A stretch of 64,000 bases of DNA from Nemania diffusa (GCA_038501195.1 JBBPUQ010000007.1:1837501-1901500), one strand, 5' to 3'; positions 11,799-23,929 are shown, counted from the stretch's first letter. A program made the numbers and translations. Notes: generated by a model from the sequence alone, not told the origin.

Positions 11799-13314
11799 AC
11801 CCGGGAAGCAAACGAATGACTCCGTTAGGGCTAGGAAGCGTGACCACCAAAAACAATGGCTGATAGAACCGCAAAGAGAGATTGTTGCGATTTTGTCAAG
11901 GTGACATAGATATATATGGCAGCTATTATACCTAATTTCGCAGCCCGACCAAAAGGGGCTGCTGCTCGGATAAGATTTTGACATTACGAGAAATTCGGTA
12001 GCCGCCCCCATAAGCCACATGAGCGTGTAACCTCACTGGGCAGCCGGAAGGCAAGGCACGCTGCTCGGCTAAGCCCAGAATTCGTATTAGGAGCTGCAGA
12101 CCAATCGATCAACTACAAGTGTGCGGCGAATGGGTCGACAGCCTGCATCACGAACAGCTAGCTGTGTCTTACCAGCGAGTAGATCGATCCGATGCTTAGC
12201 GCACACATAATCGCTCAACCAGTTTTTCACCTAGATTCACGATGGTATCTACCCGCAATGAAACTGCGCTACTGCTCAGCAGGTGAAAGCGTAGAGTATA
12301 TTTAGGTGCCGGTAAGCGCGGAGCGACTCAATCGACAACATAATGTGTTGATCCATCTAGCGAAATACACAATCCTACCTTGAGAAAACCCTCGGAAATT
12401 TCAATGGCACGACAGCGCTCCATTTTGGTTGAAGTCTAGTCTAAGCGCCGCGCACCTGCAGCGGTGAGCCAACCAGCTAACCGCTGGGCACCCTGAGCTC
12501 AGCTGAACGGATGCTCTGGCTACCATCTTATGTTACATCGCAACATCGGTCTTATAATAAGGCCATCAAGCCACATCCGCATTTATGGGTCTACATATAA
12601 GAATACGCACATCTGCTTGGTTGACTTTGACATTTTTTCTTTTGTGGTCGGCAGTCAACACTTGCGTACATGCTGCGTACATTATGGATATTGGCGCATT
12701 TATTCACGAAAACAAAATGCGCCACATTGTTTGATGCCGTTACTCAAATGATGGTCATAGGAAATGAAAGGACGTTTGTCAACGTCGAAAGGCGCAGAAA
12801 CGTTACTGGATTGTTGGTTTGTGGGATGCATCTGCGTCCCATTCATTTCTGTAAGCAGTAGGCAACGGCATACGAAGCCACGTAATTGTAGAAAAGTAGG
12901 AAGAGGCGTCCAAGGCAAGAGGGTAGAATAATTGCTATTGTTATCCCAATGGTAAGAGGACCCTTGTCAATCCTAAATGTTAGGATGCATCGCGATCCTG
13001 TATTTTGACAACGTGAACTCGTATCTGATTCTCGCGACTACGCTAGAGTTGCGGTGAGTGTGGGGTGGATGGAAAGGCGAGCTAGCTTAGGTATCGTTAC
13101 ATGGTGTCGGAGTGTTCGGGTAAAGCCAAAAGGATCCATGTAAGATTATTACGTATGTGTACCTACGCATAGGTACTCGAGGGGCAAGCAGTGAGATTCA
13201 TATCGAGGAGGTGATTGTTCAACAAGATGGGAATTGATTCCATTGAAGACACAGCACTGAAGTGTGTTTGAAAGGCTTAATTGAGGCTTAAGGATGTGTC
13301 AATAGACAGTCATG

Positions 13315-13322
13315 TGACGTCA
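13315..13322. promoter_or_regulatory. CRE/ATF-type octamer TGACGTCA
   Basis: Perfect palindromic bZIP (CREB/ATF) site, 161 bp before the DUF2237 start codon. In fungi such sites bind Atf1-type stress regulators; occupancy here is inference. A second copy precedes the PIP-kinase-like gene. Confidence 0.4.
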
Positions 13323-13482
13323 TATATCCGGCCATATTATTGGCATGCTCTTTGAAGCCTAAACCTAAATATGGCAAGGGCACAGCCGGCGGAATGACCC
13401 CGATGAAGACCTTCTCATCGTATACCCCGCCGTATCAGAAGTCATCGAAAGCCACATCTTGTTAAAACCGACTAGCCTCAAC

Positions 13483-13989
13483 ATGGCATCTGGAAGCCTC
13501 AATGGTAAGTCGACAAGCCATCTGAACGGGCCCGCACATCTGAACCAGGGGGAGGGATTACTAACAAACCCCCGTTATCGCACAGTATTCAAACAGCCTC
13601 TCAAGCTATTCTCGCAGCAGCCGATGACGGGCTATTTCCGCGACGGATACTGCCGGACGGACGGGAACCGGGACCCCGGCAACCACGCGGTCGCCGGCGT
13701 GCTGACGGACGAGTTCCTCGACTTCTCGGCGTCGCGGGGCAACGACCTGCGCACCATCGGTCTCAAAGGCGGCTGCCGCTGGTGCCTCTGCACCGCGCGC
13801 TGGCTCGAGGCCTACCAGGCCCACCGCAGCGGCAAGGTCACGAACCTCGGCGTGCCGCGCGTCGACCTGGACGCCACCGAGGACTCGGCGCTGGCTATGG
13901 TCGACCTGAACACGTTCCGCCAGTTCGCGGTGCAGCACGGTCCCGGACAGAGCCAGAATGGCGCAGGCGGTGGGAGTGCGAGCTCGTGA
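13483..13989 (+). CDS. DUF2237 family protein
   Basis: Small conserved protein. Best model: exon 13483-13504 (MASGSLN plus one base), intron 13505-13585 (GTAAGT, TTACTAAC branch, CACAG), exon 13586-13989, giving 141 aa. Recognised by the DUF2237 pattern: PMTGYFRDGYCRT, then DPGNHAVAGVLTDEFLDFS, RGNDLRT, GGCRWCLCTARW and ATEDSALAMVDL. The conserved Cys in RWCLCTARW and DGYC are present. The family is shared by bacteria and fungi and its biochemical role is unknown to me. The intron is 81 nt with no stop in frame, so retention gives a 168-aa form, and the unspliced frame alone would mislead an ORF caller. Confidence 0.85.
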   Translation: MASGSLNGKSTSHLNGPAHLNQGEGLLTNPRYRTVFKQPLKLFSQQPMTGYFRDGYCRTDGNRDPGNHAVAGVLTDEFLDFSASRGNDLRTIGLKGGCRWCLCTARWLEAYQAHRSGKVTNLGVPRVDLDATEDSALAMVDLNTFRQFAVQHGPGQSQNGAGGGSASS

Positions 13990-16900
13990 GGGATGCCGGG
14001 GTCGAGATATGCCTCGTCGTGGACGTGCGAGGGCCTAGGGTAGGATCCAATTTCCCAATTCTACATCCCCAGCGTGCGGGAGATGTACCCGGTGATTATC
14101 TAGCGTAACATGGCGGTTTCAGATGTAGTGCTCACTTGCACCGTTCATATGAACATGTCACGACACGGGAGATTCTAAGGGAGAAATAAAAAATAAAATA
14201 AAAAGAAACCATCCTGGCGAGTCGAATGTATGTATATAGGTTGTGCGTGGTTATCTTGTGGGCTAGAACACTCGACAGGCTGCAGCCATCGAACGACGTC
14301 ATTTACGATCTACGGGACGAGCAAACAATCTCAATTTCTCGGATCCTCATTTACCTTCATGCGTATCATCTCGGTAGATCACGGTCCTGTATGTAGGGCG
14401 CCTGGCTGCCGGGTGCAATATCCATAAAACCCATCAGTTTCACGGGTGGAGGGTTACAATCCGCGTAGCAGCAGCGAGATGCTTAAGCCATCTAAATGTA
14501 GCTCGAGATGTAATCTCCCTTATTGCAAAAGCGCAGTTGGCCCATCGCCCCGAAATCGAAGGGGTAGTCTAGAACCTTAGTCACCCAAGATCGACAGCGT
14601 ATGCCGGAAGGATGAGGACTAGCACCCGCGTCCGGATTTCCGGATTCATTACGTCGACAAGGCTTTCATTGGCCTTGACCCTTAACAAGGCTGAATTATT
14701 GGGCTTTGCGAACGTGGGTGCCTGTCCGCAATCACCGCGAAAAAAACGCAAGACACATGATGCTTGAGATGCTACAGTATCATCTGGTGGTGAAACAGCT
14801 ACTGTACGCCTGGACGGGTCGTCCCGAGAGCGCAAGGGATGGATGCTACGGTAAGTCGAATCCTAAGACATCAACGGTTGGGCGTCGATAGTCGTAGGCC
14901 GCGAGTCACTAAATGGAAAAGTGTTGGCAAGGGAGAAATGAATAGGACCGTTTACTGCACAACTATTGGGAATAGAAGAAGTAGCCTCAAGGACTAGGAC
15001 AGGCGGTGAGGAAGCATGCCATGTACGAAGGACTGTTTCATGAAGTAAACACATATACACATATGCAATCTACGTTTGACTTGAAGTACAAAGGGGCGAC
15101 AGCGTTGGGTTCTACAGTCGGGTGGTGAGGGATTGTAATGGATTGGTCTGCGGTGTTGCTCTCTTGATACACGGCCCGCAAATACGTCGATTCGCTGGTA
15201 GGTGTTCAACAGTATTCTTTAAACATTACGTAGTGCGCACTGATTTGATGTAGTGGCACGGTAGATTTGCCGACCTCATCACCATGCAGATACCTGTCCA
15301 ATGTAGGCAGTCTGGCGTAGTATACAGAGGTGATGTTGGTGATCAGGCGCCAAACGGCCGGGATCAATGCTCGAGATTGAACGGGGATGGCCTTCGTTTG
15401 TACTTACTTACGCATAGGTGGTGGTGGCATGGATCCCCGTGTACGCTAGGCTGCCACATGTTTGCTTTCCTGACGAACACCTCATCCATCGCGATGCATA
15501 TGCAGGCCCAGGCGCTACTGTGGGAGAGGCATTTCATGAAACCAAGTGACGAGGACCGAATTTCAAGAACAGGCCTGCCTAATTGCAGAGATGCGTGGTA
15601 CACATTGGAGTTTGCGTGGCGAATATCATAGCCAAGTGCCGGTATATATGCCGACATGTAGTTCTGGTGCTGTGTACATGGCGTTCCATGGTGGTTGTTG
15701 TTGATTAACTTGAACGGTGATCTTGCAGGCCTGTTCCTGGGACCATCCAGGAACATCCAGGAAAGTGATTTTGATAGGTAAATACCCTGTCCAGCATTCA
15801 AGACATCCAGGGACAGGGGTTCGATAGGGGTCCCGGCGAACGGAGCGGGTCACGGTTCTACATACCTATTTATCTGAATAGGGGTAGAAATACCTATAGT
15901 GGTGGGATTATACTTGTACATATAAGCAATCTTTAATGTGATACCTATCTTCAAATTAGCAATGAACAGGAGAGAAAAGCAGCCGATGTTAAATCCCACT
16001 GTTGGGATATCTAATGTGCACAGCTGCGAGTAATGAATCTTGGATGGCTAGATGATGACATGTAAGATCATGACAGGTTGTAGGCTTTCCTACCGGATGC
16101 CGGGCCTGCTCAATGCAGGAGCACCAAACAATGATTCCCGAAAGCGGATTCTTTGCGGACCTTGGAATCCGGTGCTGACAGGTGGAGGCGGTGAAGTGTT
16201 TGGTTCCTACGCATACATACCTAGGTCTTTAATCGTCAATTAAGACTTTAAGTTGATGGGTTGGGCTTGGGTATTATGTAGATTACGCAGGCTCTCTTTG
16301 CTAGCGGAATTAGCATCACCGAGTTGCCTACGCTACTTAGGTATCTATCCAATCACGTTTGCCTACATGTATATGCGGAGGACAATGCTGTAGATAAGCT
16401 GTCACAAAATAAAAGGTTGGAAAGCAATGTAGATTTCTAAATACAAACCAAACGGCATTAAAGTATAGATAGTTATACGTATACTTATATATATCATAAT
16501 TTCTAGATATACCACCTTTACTCAATCGTGGGTTTACTTTACCTCAGGCGGGTAATCATGTGAAGCATTGAACTGTAGGCGCTATAATAAGTACTAGATT
16601 AGGTGCATAGATAGATTGGAGTAGACATGTGGGCTTATGGGGCAACCGGTACGCCCCTCCCCACCAATCTCGGAGGGTACCTAGGTACCTACTTCACACC
16701 ACGCGCTCGACGCGTTCCTAGATAACTGTATCTGGAAGTGTTTAATTGGTAGATTCAGGTATACCGAACTGTGTCCTACCACACAAGGTACCTTACATTT
16801 CATCAATACCCCAATTCACGGGCACTTGGCAAGTCTTGGTCTCAGAGCAATAGAATAGGAGTCTATGCTACACCTACATACAGTAAATATATATATGCAT

Positions 16901-17943
16901 GCGTAGGTAGTCAGTCTGTGCACTACATCACGAAGTAAAAACTTGCAGGCGACTGCCAAGAAGTCTCATATTATGTTCGTTGTTCCTGATTATGGCGGAG
17001 CTAGCCTAGACTAGGAAGTCTATAGTAAGGATATACACCCACACTATTCTATACCTGGTATAAACTTAAGTTTAGTATGCTGTATGGGGTTCATGGGAGC
17101 TTGGGCCCAGGGGCATGCTGTCTGACCTACAGCACCGAGGCAGGTACGTACATAGGTATAGACGCCATATGGGTTCCGCACTGTACTTACATCCAGTCTC
17201 AATTCGCAACTCGTTCACCCGAACCAAGTAGACTCGACCTTTTTTTCTCTCCTCTGTTCATCTCTCATATCGGCACTCATCGTGTCAGGCCTCGTCTATT
17301 TTGCACTGATGCGACCACACAAGCCCTCAAAATAACCTCCCTACTTTCTGCCTTTGACCCCTGGATACAGTATCTGTACCAGCGTCCCTTTACGCACCAA
17401 TCAGTTTGCACCTACATATGTCGGACCTTGGATGCACCACACCATCCACCCTGCATCTGATCTGTGTCCAATCCCGGTCCAGGTTCTCTCTGTAGAGCAT
17501 TCTCAACGTCCATGATCCCTGCACGCTTCTAGTGTACCGTACACGACAACCCTCGCTCGATATTTCTCTGGTAGCGAGAAGATCCTGTACGTAGGTAGCG
17601 TAGCGTAGGTAGGTAGTGTGCACTGAAGGCAGCGTGCACGACAACTATCTATCTACTCTACATACCTACGCTACGTACACTCGATTGCACACGCCGAGAA
17701 CAATTTGTTTTAGGACTCGACTGCCCCTGGGAAATTCTTGGATGCTCTGGACAACTACACACGCACATAGCCCAGCCCAGGGTATCAACTTCGTCTTCAT
17801 CATCTTCGTCGTCGTCGTCTTGTTCCCTCTCCTCCTTTGCGGCTTCGTGCCTCGTATGGCTTCTACCCTCGTGTGTGTAGCCGCCCATCCTACGCTGACC
17901 GTCCAAGCCCGAGCCGCCCATCGCAAACCCACCCCCAGACGCC
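13990..17943. other. 4 kb gene-poor region upstream of the Arf-GEF gene
   Basis: No frame has family resemblance or believable codon use. The last ~700 bp (17200-17943) is pyrimidine-rich on the plus strand, as often seen before transcription starts and in long 5' leaders of fungal genes. Many TACCTA/GTAGGTA tetranucleotide runs. ORFs at 15364-15801, 17077-17460 and 17616-18038 look spurious. Confidence 0.4.
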
Positions 17944-20900
17944 ATGCATCATCCCTCAGAGCAGAGCCGAAGGCCCCAGAAGCCGCAACGCCCCGAGCTG
18001 AACCTGGATACCTCTGCTGCTGTCAACAGGGCCCGTGATCTCGCTCCTGAACCTGCTCCCACGAGAAATCCCTCTTATCTTGCAAAGGGCAAACCGCCCG
18101 TTTCGAGCCGTGGCCTGAGGCTCCCTGCGTCTGGTTCCGCTGCTAATTCCAAACGGAACTCAGAGGAATCCTTCCTTGATAATGATTCTCCTACAGATGC
18201 TGGAAAGACCGAACTTGACTACCGTTATGGTCGTCGTCCCAGGGATTCCCACGACCTGTCGCTTCCCGCCCAGAAATTCACCCGTGATTCTCTACTCGGA
18301 AATATGCTGAACTCTCTCGACCAATTCTCCTTAAGCCAAATCAGTGCGCCAATTGCGACTACCTATGAAGAAGACGGTGATCCATACGGCGTGCCTCGAG
18401 GTGATACTTTCACCAGGTCCATGACGACCACCTCTCGCCCACCCCTAACCAACATTCATTCCTCTGGGCATCCCCATGGACACCCCCACGGACACGGGTA
18501 TAGCTACAGCTCTGATTTCGAAGGCTTTGACGACACCGCGAGTAGGATATCCAGCCAATTTTCGCGAGGGCGCCGCAGCGACAGCAGCTCAGGCTTCCAG
18601 TCTGGCCTGCCGAGGATCAACAGCATGCGCGAACGGAGCCATCCAGGCACGCCGGGTAGGCGGGGCCTGCACTCGAGAGGCAGCAAAACGAGTAAGAGCA
18701 GTAGCATCAATAGCTTTGAAATCGGAGGTGGTGGGTATGCTCAGGCTTTACCTTCGCAACGATGGGGTCATGCGGTCGGTGGTAGGTCATCAAGCTTTGA
18801 CTACGGTCAGCGACCGTCTCTCAGTTCGCCAGGTCCCTGGAAGACCGAACCCTCAGATCCCTTCTTGGTTGACGATTACGAAGCAGCCCCTAATCCCACC
18901 GTTCCTGGCGGTCCTCGTCGCCCGCCGATAGCATCGTCGTCAGGTGTAAATCCGCCAGCCCCTTTATCAGAGTACGAGCCTAAAACCCCCGAGCGAACAA
19001 GGGATACGAGATCTCGGAGCGGCACGAACAAGACGACGCAGTCTAAATATGCTACTACACGTGAAGCTGCACCGCCATTACCCTCCCTCGATATCGATTC
19101 CGCTCCAGCCCCTCATGTAGGTTACGGAAAATCCAAAGAACCCCAGCAAACCGCGCCAGTATCCGCTCCACCAGTGAAGGAGAAACAGGGGTTCTTCAGC
19201 AGATTATTTGGGTCTTCTCGGTCAAGTCCAAGCTCTACCGTTGAGCCCTCCGTTGCTCCAGCTCCCTCAACAGCTACCGAGCCATTCCCAAGTACCACGA
19301 ACCAGGTAAATATTGTTGCATCTCAAAAACCTCTATCCGCCCCGCCAACACGCGACTCGGAGGCACCCCGCCAGATGCCGCATGTGATTCAAAAGAAGTC
19401 ATCATTTTTCAGGAGGAGGAAGAAGTCGATTGCTGAGCCTCCAGTACCACCCCTTCCTATTCCGCATCAGATTGATATAACTAAGGCAACGGACCCTTCT
19501 ATTCCCTTGGCCGAACCAAGCCCGGTCAGTAGTCTGCGTCAGGTAATGACTCCATATCTGAGAGGTAGCAACCCTGCTACACCCCAAGATCTGTTAACTC
19601 CACGACGAGATACCACAACACGCACTTTTGAAACCGACACTCGTGTCGAGTACAATCGGAAGACTAGGGGGTTCTCTCCCGAGTACGAGCCTAGTCCAAA
19701 TGCCACTATCAGAACCGTAAAATCAACATCAGCGCTAAAAAATCAGGAATCGCGGTGGCGAAGTCAATTGGATAGCCCAATTCGTAGTCCGCCGGAGATT
19801 CCTACCAAGCCAACAAACGATTCCGAATCGACTACATTTTTGCACGATAGCAGCGATGAAGGAGAAAAGGCATTGGTCCCTGGACGAAAGCAGCGACAGC
19901 GAGCGCAAACGGGCAAGCTTCCTTCAGCTGGAAGTAGTTCCAAGTCGAGAATAACGCCGGCGTCCGGAGAACATCAAGGCACTCCGGAACCCGCTTTGCG
20001 CAAGCCTAAGTCTAAGCCCTCGCTGAGTCTGTTGCTCCAGAAAAATGCAGGCGATGGGGATCAAACACCCGTCAGCTTAGAGGTCCCCACAGGAAGCATA
20101 AAAAAGTCTTCATCTCGCCCGACGCTGAGTAGATCAGCTAGTAGCGTGCCAAGCGTGACCGTAGATAGCTCACAAGCAAGTCCTCAAATACCTAGTGGTC
20201 CTCTAGACGAGCCCGAAGTGGCTGTGGGAGAACCTACTGAAGATGATCGTCAAAAGGCTCAAGGAATATTTGATGGTGACGAAGACTTCATCCAGAAGGA
20301 AAAGGCAGCTGCTTGGATGGGAGAGGAGGGACCAGTGAGACAACGAACCCTGCGGGCGTACATGGATCTTTACGATTTTGAGAATCAGAGTGTCCTTACT
20401 GCGCTAAGGCAGATTTGCTCTCGGCTCGTGTTCCGAGCAGAGACCCAGCAGGTTGACCGTATTTTGGTGGCTTTCTCTAAGCGCTGGTGTGATTGCAACC
20501 CGAACCATGGCTTCAAGACTAATGGTGAGTACCCTCATATACTGAGATTGACTATCGCTAACCGTCCTGTCTTAGATGTGATTCATACGATGTGCTACTC
20601 GATTATGCTCTTGAATACAGATCTTCATCTTGCAGACATCGAGCAGAAGATGACTCGTAATCAGTTTATCAAGAATACCATGTCGACCATAACTCAAGCC
20701 CTTGCTGATTCAGCTCGGGCTTTGAATCGGTCCAGCCTTCTTCCCTTGAAGACTTCTTTGCTTAGTCCTACTAATTCGGAAGCCCCTACAATTGCTGAGT
20801 ACGAGCAAGAGAAACCAAGTTGGAGGGCATCGTTCATCCCAATGCCCCGCTCTGAGTCTGCGCTCGGCTTTAATACCGACTCAGGCGCGTCTATGGACAC

Positions 20901-22551
20901 ATGTGGACCTCTAGTGAAGGCTCCGTTTGATGGCCCTATTCGGGTTTGGGAAGGCCAAGTGGAGATCGTGCTTAAAGAGATATATATGTCAATTCGTGAT
21001 GAAAAATTGCCTCTCTTTGGTGCTGATGCAAGCCACCAACAACCGCAGCCACAAAGCGGCTTAGCTGTGATTAACAGGCTCAAACGTACCCCCAGCGTAC
21101 TGAGCAAAGCAGCATCGGAAAGCCAGGCTTCTGTCCGTGGAAGGATTCACGAGTCTACCCGCACCACAGGGAACCGCTGGAGTTCGAAGAGCAGGTCGCG
21201 CCCGAGACTTGGTAATGGATTCTCCTCGAGCCGGACAAGTTTCGAAGACGGGAACTCGATCTGGAGCCCCTCTCCCTCATCTGCTACTTGGAGCCGACAC
21301 TCGCTTGGGCGAACACAGGCATCGATGTCGATAGACTCATTTGGCTCAGGCTACCCCGGTGGAGACTATCAGCAGTCCATTGGATTCGCCGATGCTCTCA
21401 GCCACGCTATTATGAGAGACGATTACCCTGTCGGCAATAGTTCTCAGTCCATCATGAGTGACGGTTTCCAGAGTACTCAGCTCCTCGAAGACGAGACTCT
21501 TGAGCTTCTCGGACCGCCGTGGATCAAAGAGGGTATTGTCATTCATAAGCATCATCTCGACGGTGTTGACAAGAAGGCTAAGGACCGTAATTGGAACGAA
21601 GTGTTTGCTGTTGTTCAGAAGGGAACAATGAGTATTTTCTCGTTCTCAACCAAATCGATGCGTCAAAAGGCTCGTACTGGCCGTAAACCTGTCGCTGGTG
21701 CCGTGGTAGGTGGTGGAAATTGGCAAGAGAATGCTACGAGTTTAGGTTCATTTTCACTGCGACAGACTCTTGCTTCGGCGCTTCCGCCTCCAGGCTATTC
21801 CCGGAATCGCCCTCATGTCTGGGCGTTGAGTCTTCCTTCCGGAGCTGTGCATCTTTTCCAAGTCGGCACGCCCGAGATAAGCAAAGAGTTTGTTCTGACA
21901 GTCAACTACTGGAGTGCGCGTCTTAGCACGCACCCGCTCGTTGGAGGCATCAGCAATATAGAGTACGGCTGGAGTGATGCTGTGATCAATAACGCTCTAA
22001 TTGGAGCGATGGAGGAGCCAACTATGCCTCAACGCCCGGGGAGCGCTGCTGCCGCCCGGACGAGCACACATAGCCGTCAGGGGAGCCGCCAGAGTAGCCT
22101 GCGTTCATCATTTGACGTAGGTGGTAGCACCCGCACCAAGCTGCCAGGTGATCGGATCCATATCGCCGAGTGGTCACCACCATCACAATCCTTGCGACCC
22201 AGCCAATGTTCTGAGTCTGAACAGCTCGAGACCCTACTGGATTATGTGAAATCTGTCGAGGAAGAATTGCAACAACATAATCAACTGAGGTCGCCAATGC
22301 TCTTAGCCTTTACACCTCGTGGCAATAACGCGAATAAAGCTATGCACAATTGGGAGCGGAAGAGTAGTTATCTTCTGCGAGAGATTGTCAAGTTTAGAAC
22401 CTACGTCGACAGTTTGCAACACGCGACAGAACGGCGCACCGAAATTTACACGGAACGTGAGAACGCAAGACGGGCAGCCAGAGGGGAGGAAATCGACGAT
22501 TCGTCGAGTGCGCATAGTGGCGAAGCGGATATGACGCTCAAGGTTGAATAG
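17944..22551 (+). CDS. Sec7-PH domain Arf guanine-nucleotide exchange factor (SYT1/YEL1/EFA6-like)
   Basis: 1518 aa after removing one intron, 20525-20575 (GTGAGT, CTAAC, CTTAG, 51 nt). The intron sits inside the Sec7 domain; splicing restores FKTNDVIHTMCYSIMLLNTD, the conserved core. Residues 1-~760 are low-complexity, Ser/Pro-rich and basic, so probably disordered and phosphorylated. The Sec7 domain spans ~765-960; a Glu lies in FRAETQQVDRI where the catalytic glutamic finger is expected, followed by MLLNTDLH. A split-type PH domain spans ~1170-1340 (KEGIVIHKHHLDGVDKKAKD). A C-terminal helical stretch (~1405-1500) recalls EFA6. It likely activates Arf GTPases at plasma membrane or Golgi. 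The intron is 3n and stopless, so the whole gene reads as one frame even unspliced. Confidence 0.92.
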   Translation: MHHPSEQSRRPQKPQRPELNLDTSAAVNRARDLAPEPAPTRNPSYLAKGKPPVSSRGLRLPASGSAANSKRNSEESFLDNDSPTDAGKTELDYRYGRRPRDSHDLSLPAQKFTRDSLLGNMLNSLDQFSLSQISAPIATTYEEDGDPYGVPRGDTFTRSMTTTSRPPLTNIHSSGHPHGHPHGHGYSYSSDFEGFDDTASRISSQFSRGRRSDSSSGFQSGLPRINSMRERSHPGTPGRRGLHSRGSKTSKSSSINSFEIGGGGYAQALPSQRWGHAVGGRSSSFDYGQRPSLSSPGPWKTEPSDPFLVDDYEAAPNPTVPGGPRRPPIASSSGVNPPAPLSEYEPKTPERTRDTRSRSGTNKTTQSKYATTREAAPPLPSLDIDSAPAPHVGYGKSKEPQQTAPVSAPPVKEKQGFFSRLFGSSRSSPSSTVEPSVAPAPSTATEPFPSTTNQVNIVASQKPLSAPPTRDSEAPRQMPHVIQKKSSFFRRRKKSIAEPPVPPLPIPHQIDITKATDPSIPLAEPSPVSSLRQVMTPYLRGSNPATPQDLLTPRRDTTTRTFETDTRVEYNRKTRGFSPEYEPSPNATIRTVKSTSALKNQESRWRSQLDSPIRSPPEIPTKPTNDSESTTFLHDSSDEGEKALVPGRKQRQRAQTGKLPSAGSSSKSRITPASGEHQGTPEPALRKPKSKPSLSLLLQKNAGDGDQTPVSLEVPTGSIKKSSSRPTLSRSASSVPSVTVDSSQASPQIPSGPLDEPEVAVGEPTEDDRQKAQGIFDGDEDFIQKEKAAAWMGEEGPVRQRTLRAYMDLYDFENQSVLTALRQICSRLVFRAETQQVDRILVAFSKRWCDCNPNHGFKTNGEYPHILRLTIANRPVLDVIHTMCYSIMLLNTDLHLADIEQKMTRNQFIKNTMSTITQALADSARALNRSSLLPLKTSLLSPTNSEAPTIAEYEQEKPSWRASFIPMPRSESALGFNTDSGASMDTCGPLVKAPFDGPIRVWEGQVEIVLKEIYMSIRDEKLPLFGADASHQQPQPQSGLAVINRLKRTPSVLSKAASESQASVRGRIHESTRTTGNRWSSKSRSRPRLGNGFSSSRTSFEDGNSIWSPSPSSATWSRHSLGRTQASMSIDSFGSGYPGGDYQQSIGFADALSHAIMRDDYPVGNSSQSIMSDGFQSTQLLEDETLELLGPPWIKEGIVIHKHHLDGVDKKAKDRNWNEVFAVVQKGTMSIFSFSTKSMRQKARTGRKPVAGAVVGGGNWQENATSLGSFSLRQTLASALPPPGYSRNRPHVWALSLPSGAVHLFQVGTPEISKEFVLTVNYWSARLSTHPLVGGISNIEYGWSDAVINNALIGAMEEPTMPQRPGSAAAARTSTHSRQGSRQSSLRSSFDVGGSTRTKLPGDRIHIAEWSPPSQSLRPSQCSESEQLETLLDYVKSVEEELQQHNQLRSPMLLAFTPRGNNANKAMHNWERKSSYLLREIVKFRTYVDSLQHATERRTEIYTERENARRAARGEEIDDSSSAHSGEADMTLKVE

Positions 22552-23077
22552 GAGCTTTGATTGGAGTTTCAAGGCTACCTCTTTGGAATTGTTGACGATA
22601 ACGACTATTGATACCCGATAGAACGAATTGGCTTTTACATTACGACTACCCTTTCTTAGAGTTTTTTGTTTGTTTGATGTATACCACATTAATTTTGAGT
22701 GCACCAGCCGGTTGCGAACCCGTGTTGCGTGTATAAGACCTAGCAACAATTGATAAAAATCAATCCCTTTGTACTACCCTGACCTTTTACTAGCATTGTG
22801 TAATCCTTATCATGTTGTAATAACGATTTTCAAAAGACCACTTTGAAGTTTTCTTATTTACGTCTCTTATAAAATCATCTCCCTCTTAGTATCTGTAAAC
22901 TTATGCATTTCCAGCAGATTGCTTGCATTGTACCTTTACTGTATCCTAGAACCACTTACCTGCTTCTCTTCTTAACAGAGAAATCTCACTCTTATCTTAT
23001 ATTAATATATTGTATTCAGAATACTCTCTAAACTATCTTTGCGCCCGCGAGCGTCATAAAAAACCTACCAGTCTTTA

Positions 23078-23374
23078 TCAGAGCCCAACGCTGAGATACA
23101 AGTCCGCGGCATCCGGCTCAAAGGGCTGCAGAGCCCACCCGAGACCGATCAGAGCAAGATGGGCAGAATAGCTCAGAAAGAAGCCGATGTAGTTCATCGC
23201 TAGCATGGCGATCTCGTCGAGCAGCTCGGAAACCTCGATGAAGCTTTTCAATAGAAGGATTAGGATAAGGATTGTGTTAGGGCAGAAGATTAAGGTGATG
23301 ATGGTTTGCAAGCGGGAGGGGGAGAGGGTGATTAGGCGGGAGATCGGAAAGAGGATATCGTGAATGTACTTCAT
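23078..23374 (-). CDS. Possible small membrane protein (98 aa)
   Basis: Open from ATG 23374 to the stop at 23078. Two hydrophobic stretches (about residues 24-45, LQTIITLIF followed by ILILILLL, and 57-82 with MNYIGFFLSYSAHLALIG) are separated by an acidic loop. I recognise no family. It may be a real tiny gene or an accident of a T-rich antisense strand; no intron or promoter evidence. Confidence 0.3.
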   Translation of the reverse strand: MKYIHDILFPISRLITLSPSRLQTIITLIFCPNTILILILLLKSFIEVSELLDEIAMLAMNYIGFFLSYSAHLALIGLGWALQPFEPDAADLYLSVGL

Positions 23375-23929
23375 TTTCGTAGGAATCAAGGATGGGCTTG
23401 TTACTTATCTATTACTTCCTTGTGTTTTGGGTCGTGAGGACTTGCTTGATAGATGAATCTGTCGACTGTATCGGCACTTGGGTTATCTTATATCTTGCGA
23501 GTTTCTCGAGAGGAAAGACACAATAATTTGCTGTGTGTTATATGCGTATTTATATTGAAAGGGCCACCTAGCAGGATCGGGTGAAACAGTGTTGATGCCA
23601 AAAGGACAGAAGATAAAAGACAAGAACAAACAATGCATTGTTAAAACACTGGTATGTGTATACCCTTTGTTTCGATCACGATGATGCTGTTCATGAGGTA
23701 TAAGTTCTGCGTTGCATGGATTACATACCTATCAATTTAATTAAACACTTACACGTTCTCCCAGCTAAGCTAGGTGGTGAGCTGTCTCTTTACGGGCTAT
23801 TTTCGTCTCTTCGCTTTCCTTTCTCAAAAAGCCACGTTCCTCGCGTAGGTAGATCGAGAGCTGCGGCTATGCAGTGCATTCTACTCTAGGACATCCATTA
23901 GCTCTTTTCTAGATACAAAGTGCGCTTTC

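Larger units (their letters stand above)
11687..13482. other. 1.8 kb divergent intergenic region
   Basis: Lies between the minus-strand wall-protein gene and the plus-strand DUF2237 gene, so it carries both promoters. Holds a TATA-like box and a CRE-type octamer (own entries). Short ORFs at 11790-12020, 12530-12751, 12670-12861 and 12700-12918 are unsupported. Confidence 0.4.

Noticed and set aside
15364..15853. ORFs of 75-145 codons in the 4 kb gap upstream of the Arf-GEF gene
   Set aside because: Mutually overlapping on both strands, without domains, splice structure or codon bias.
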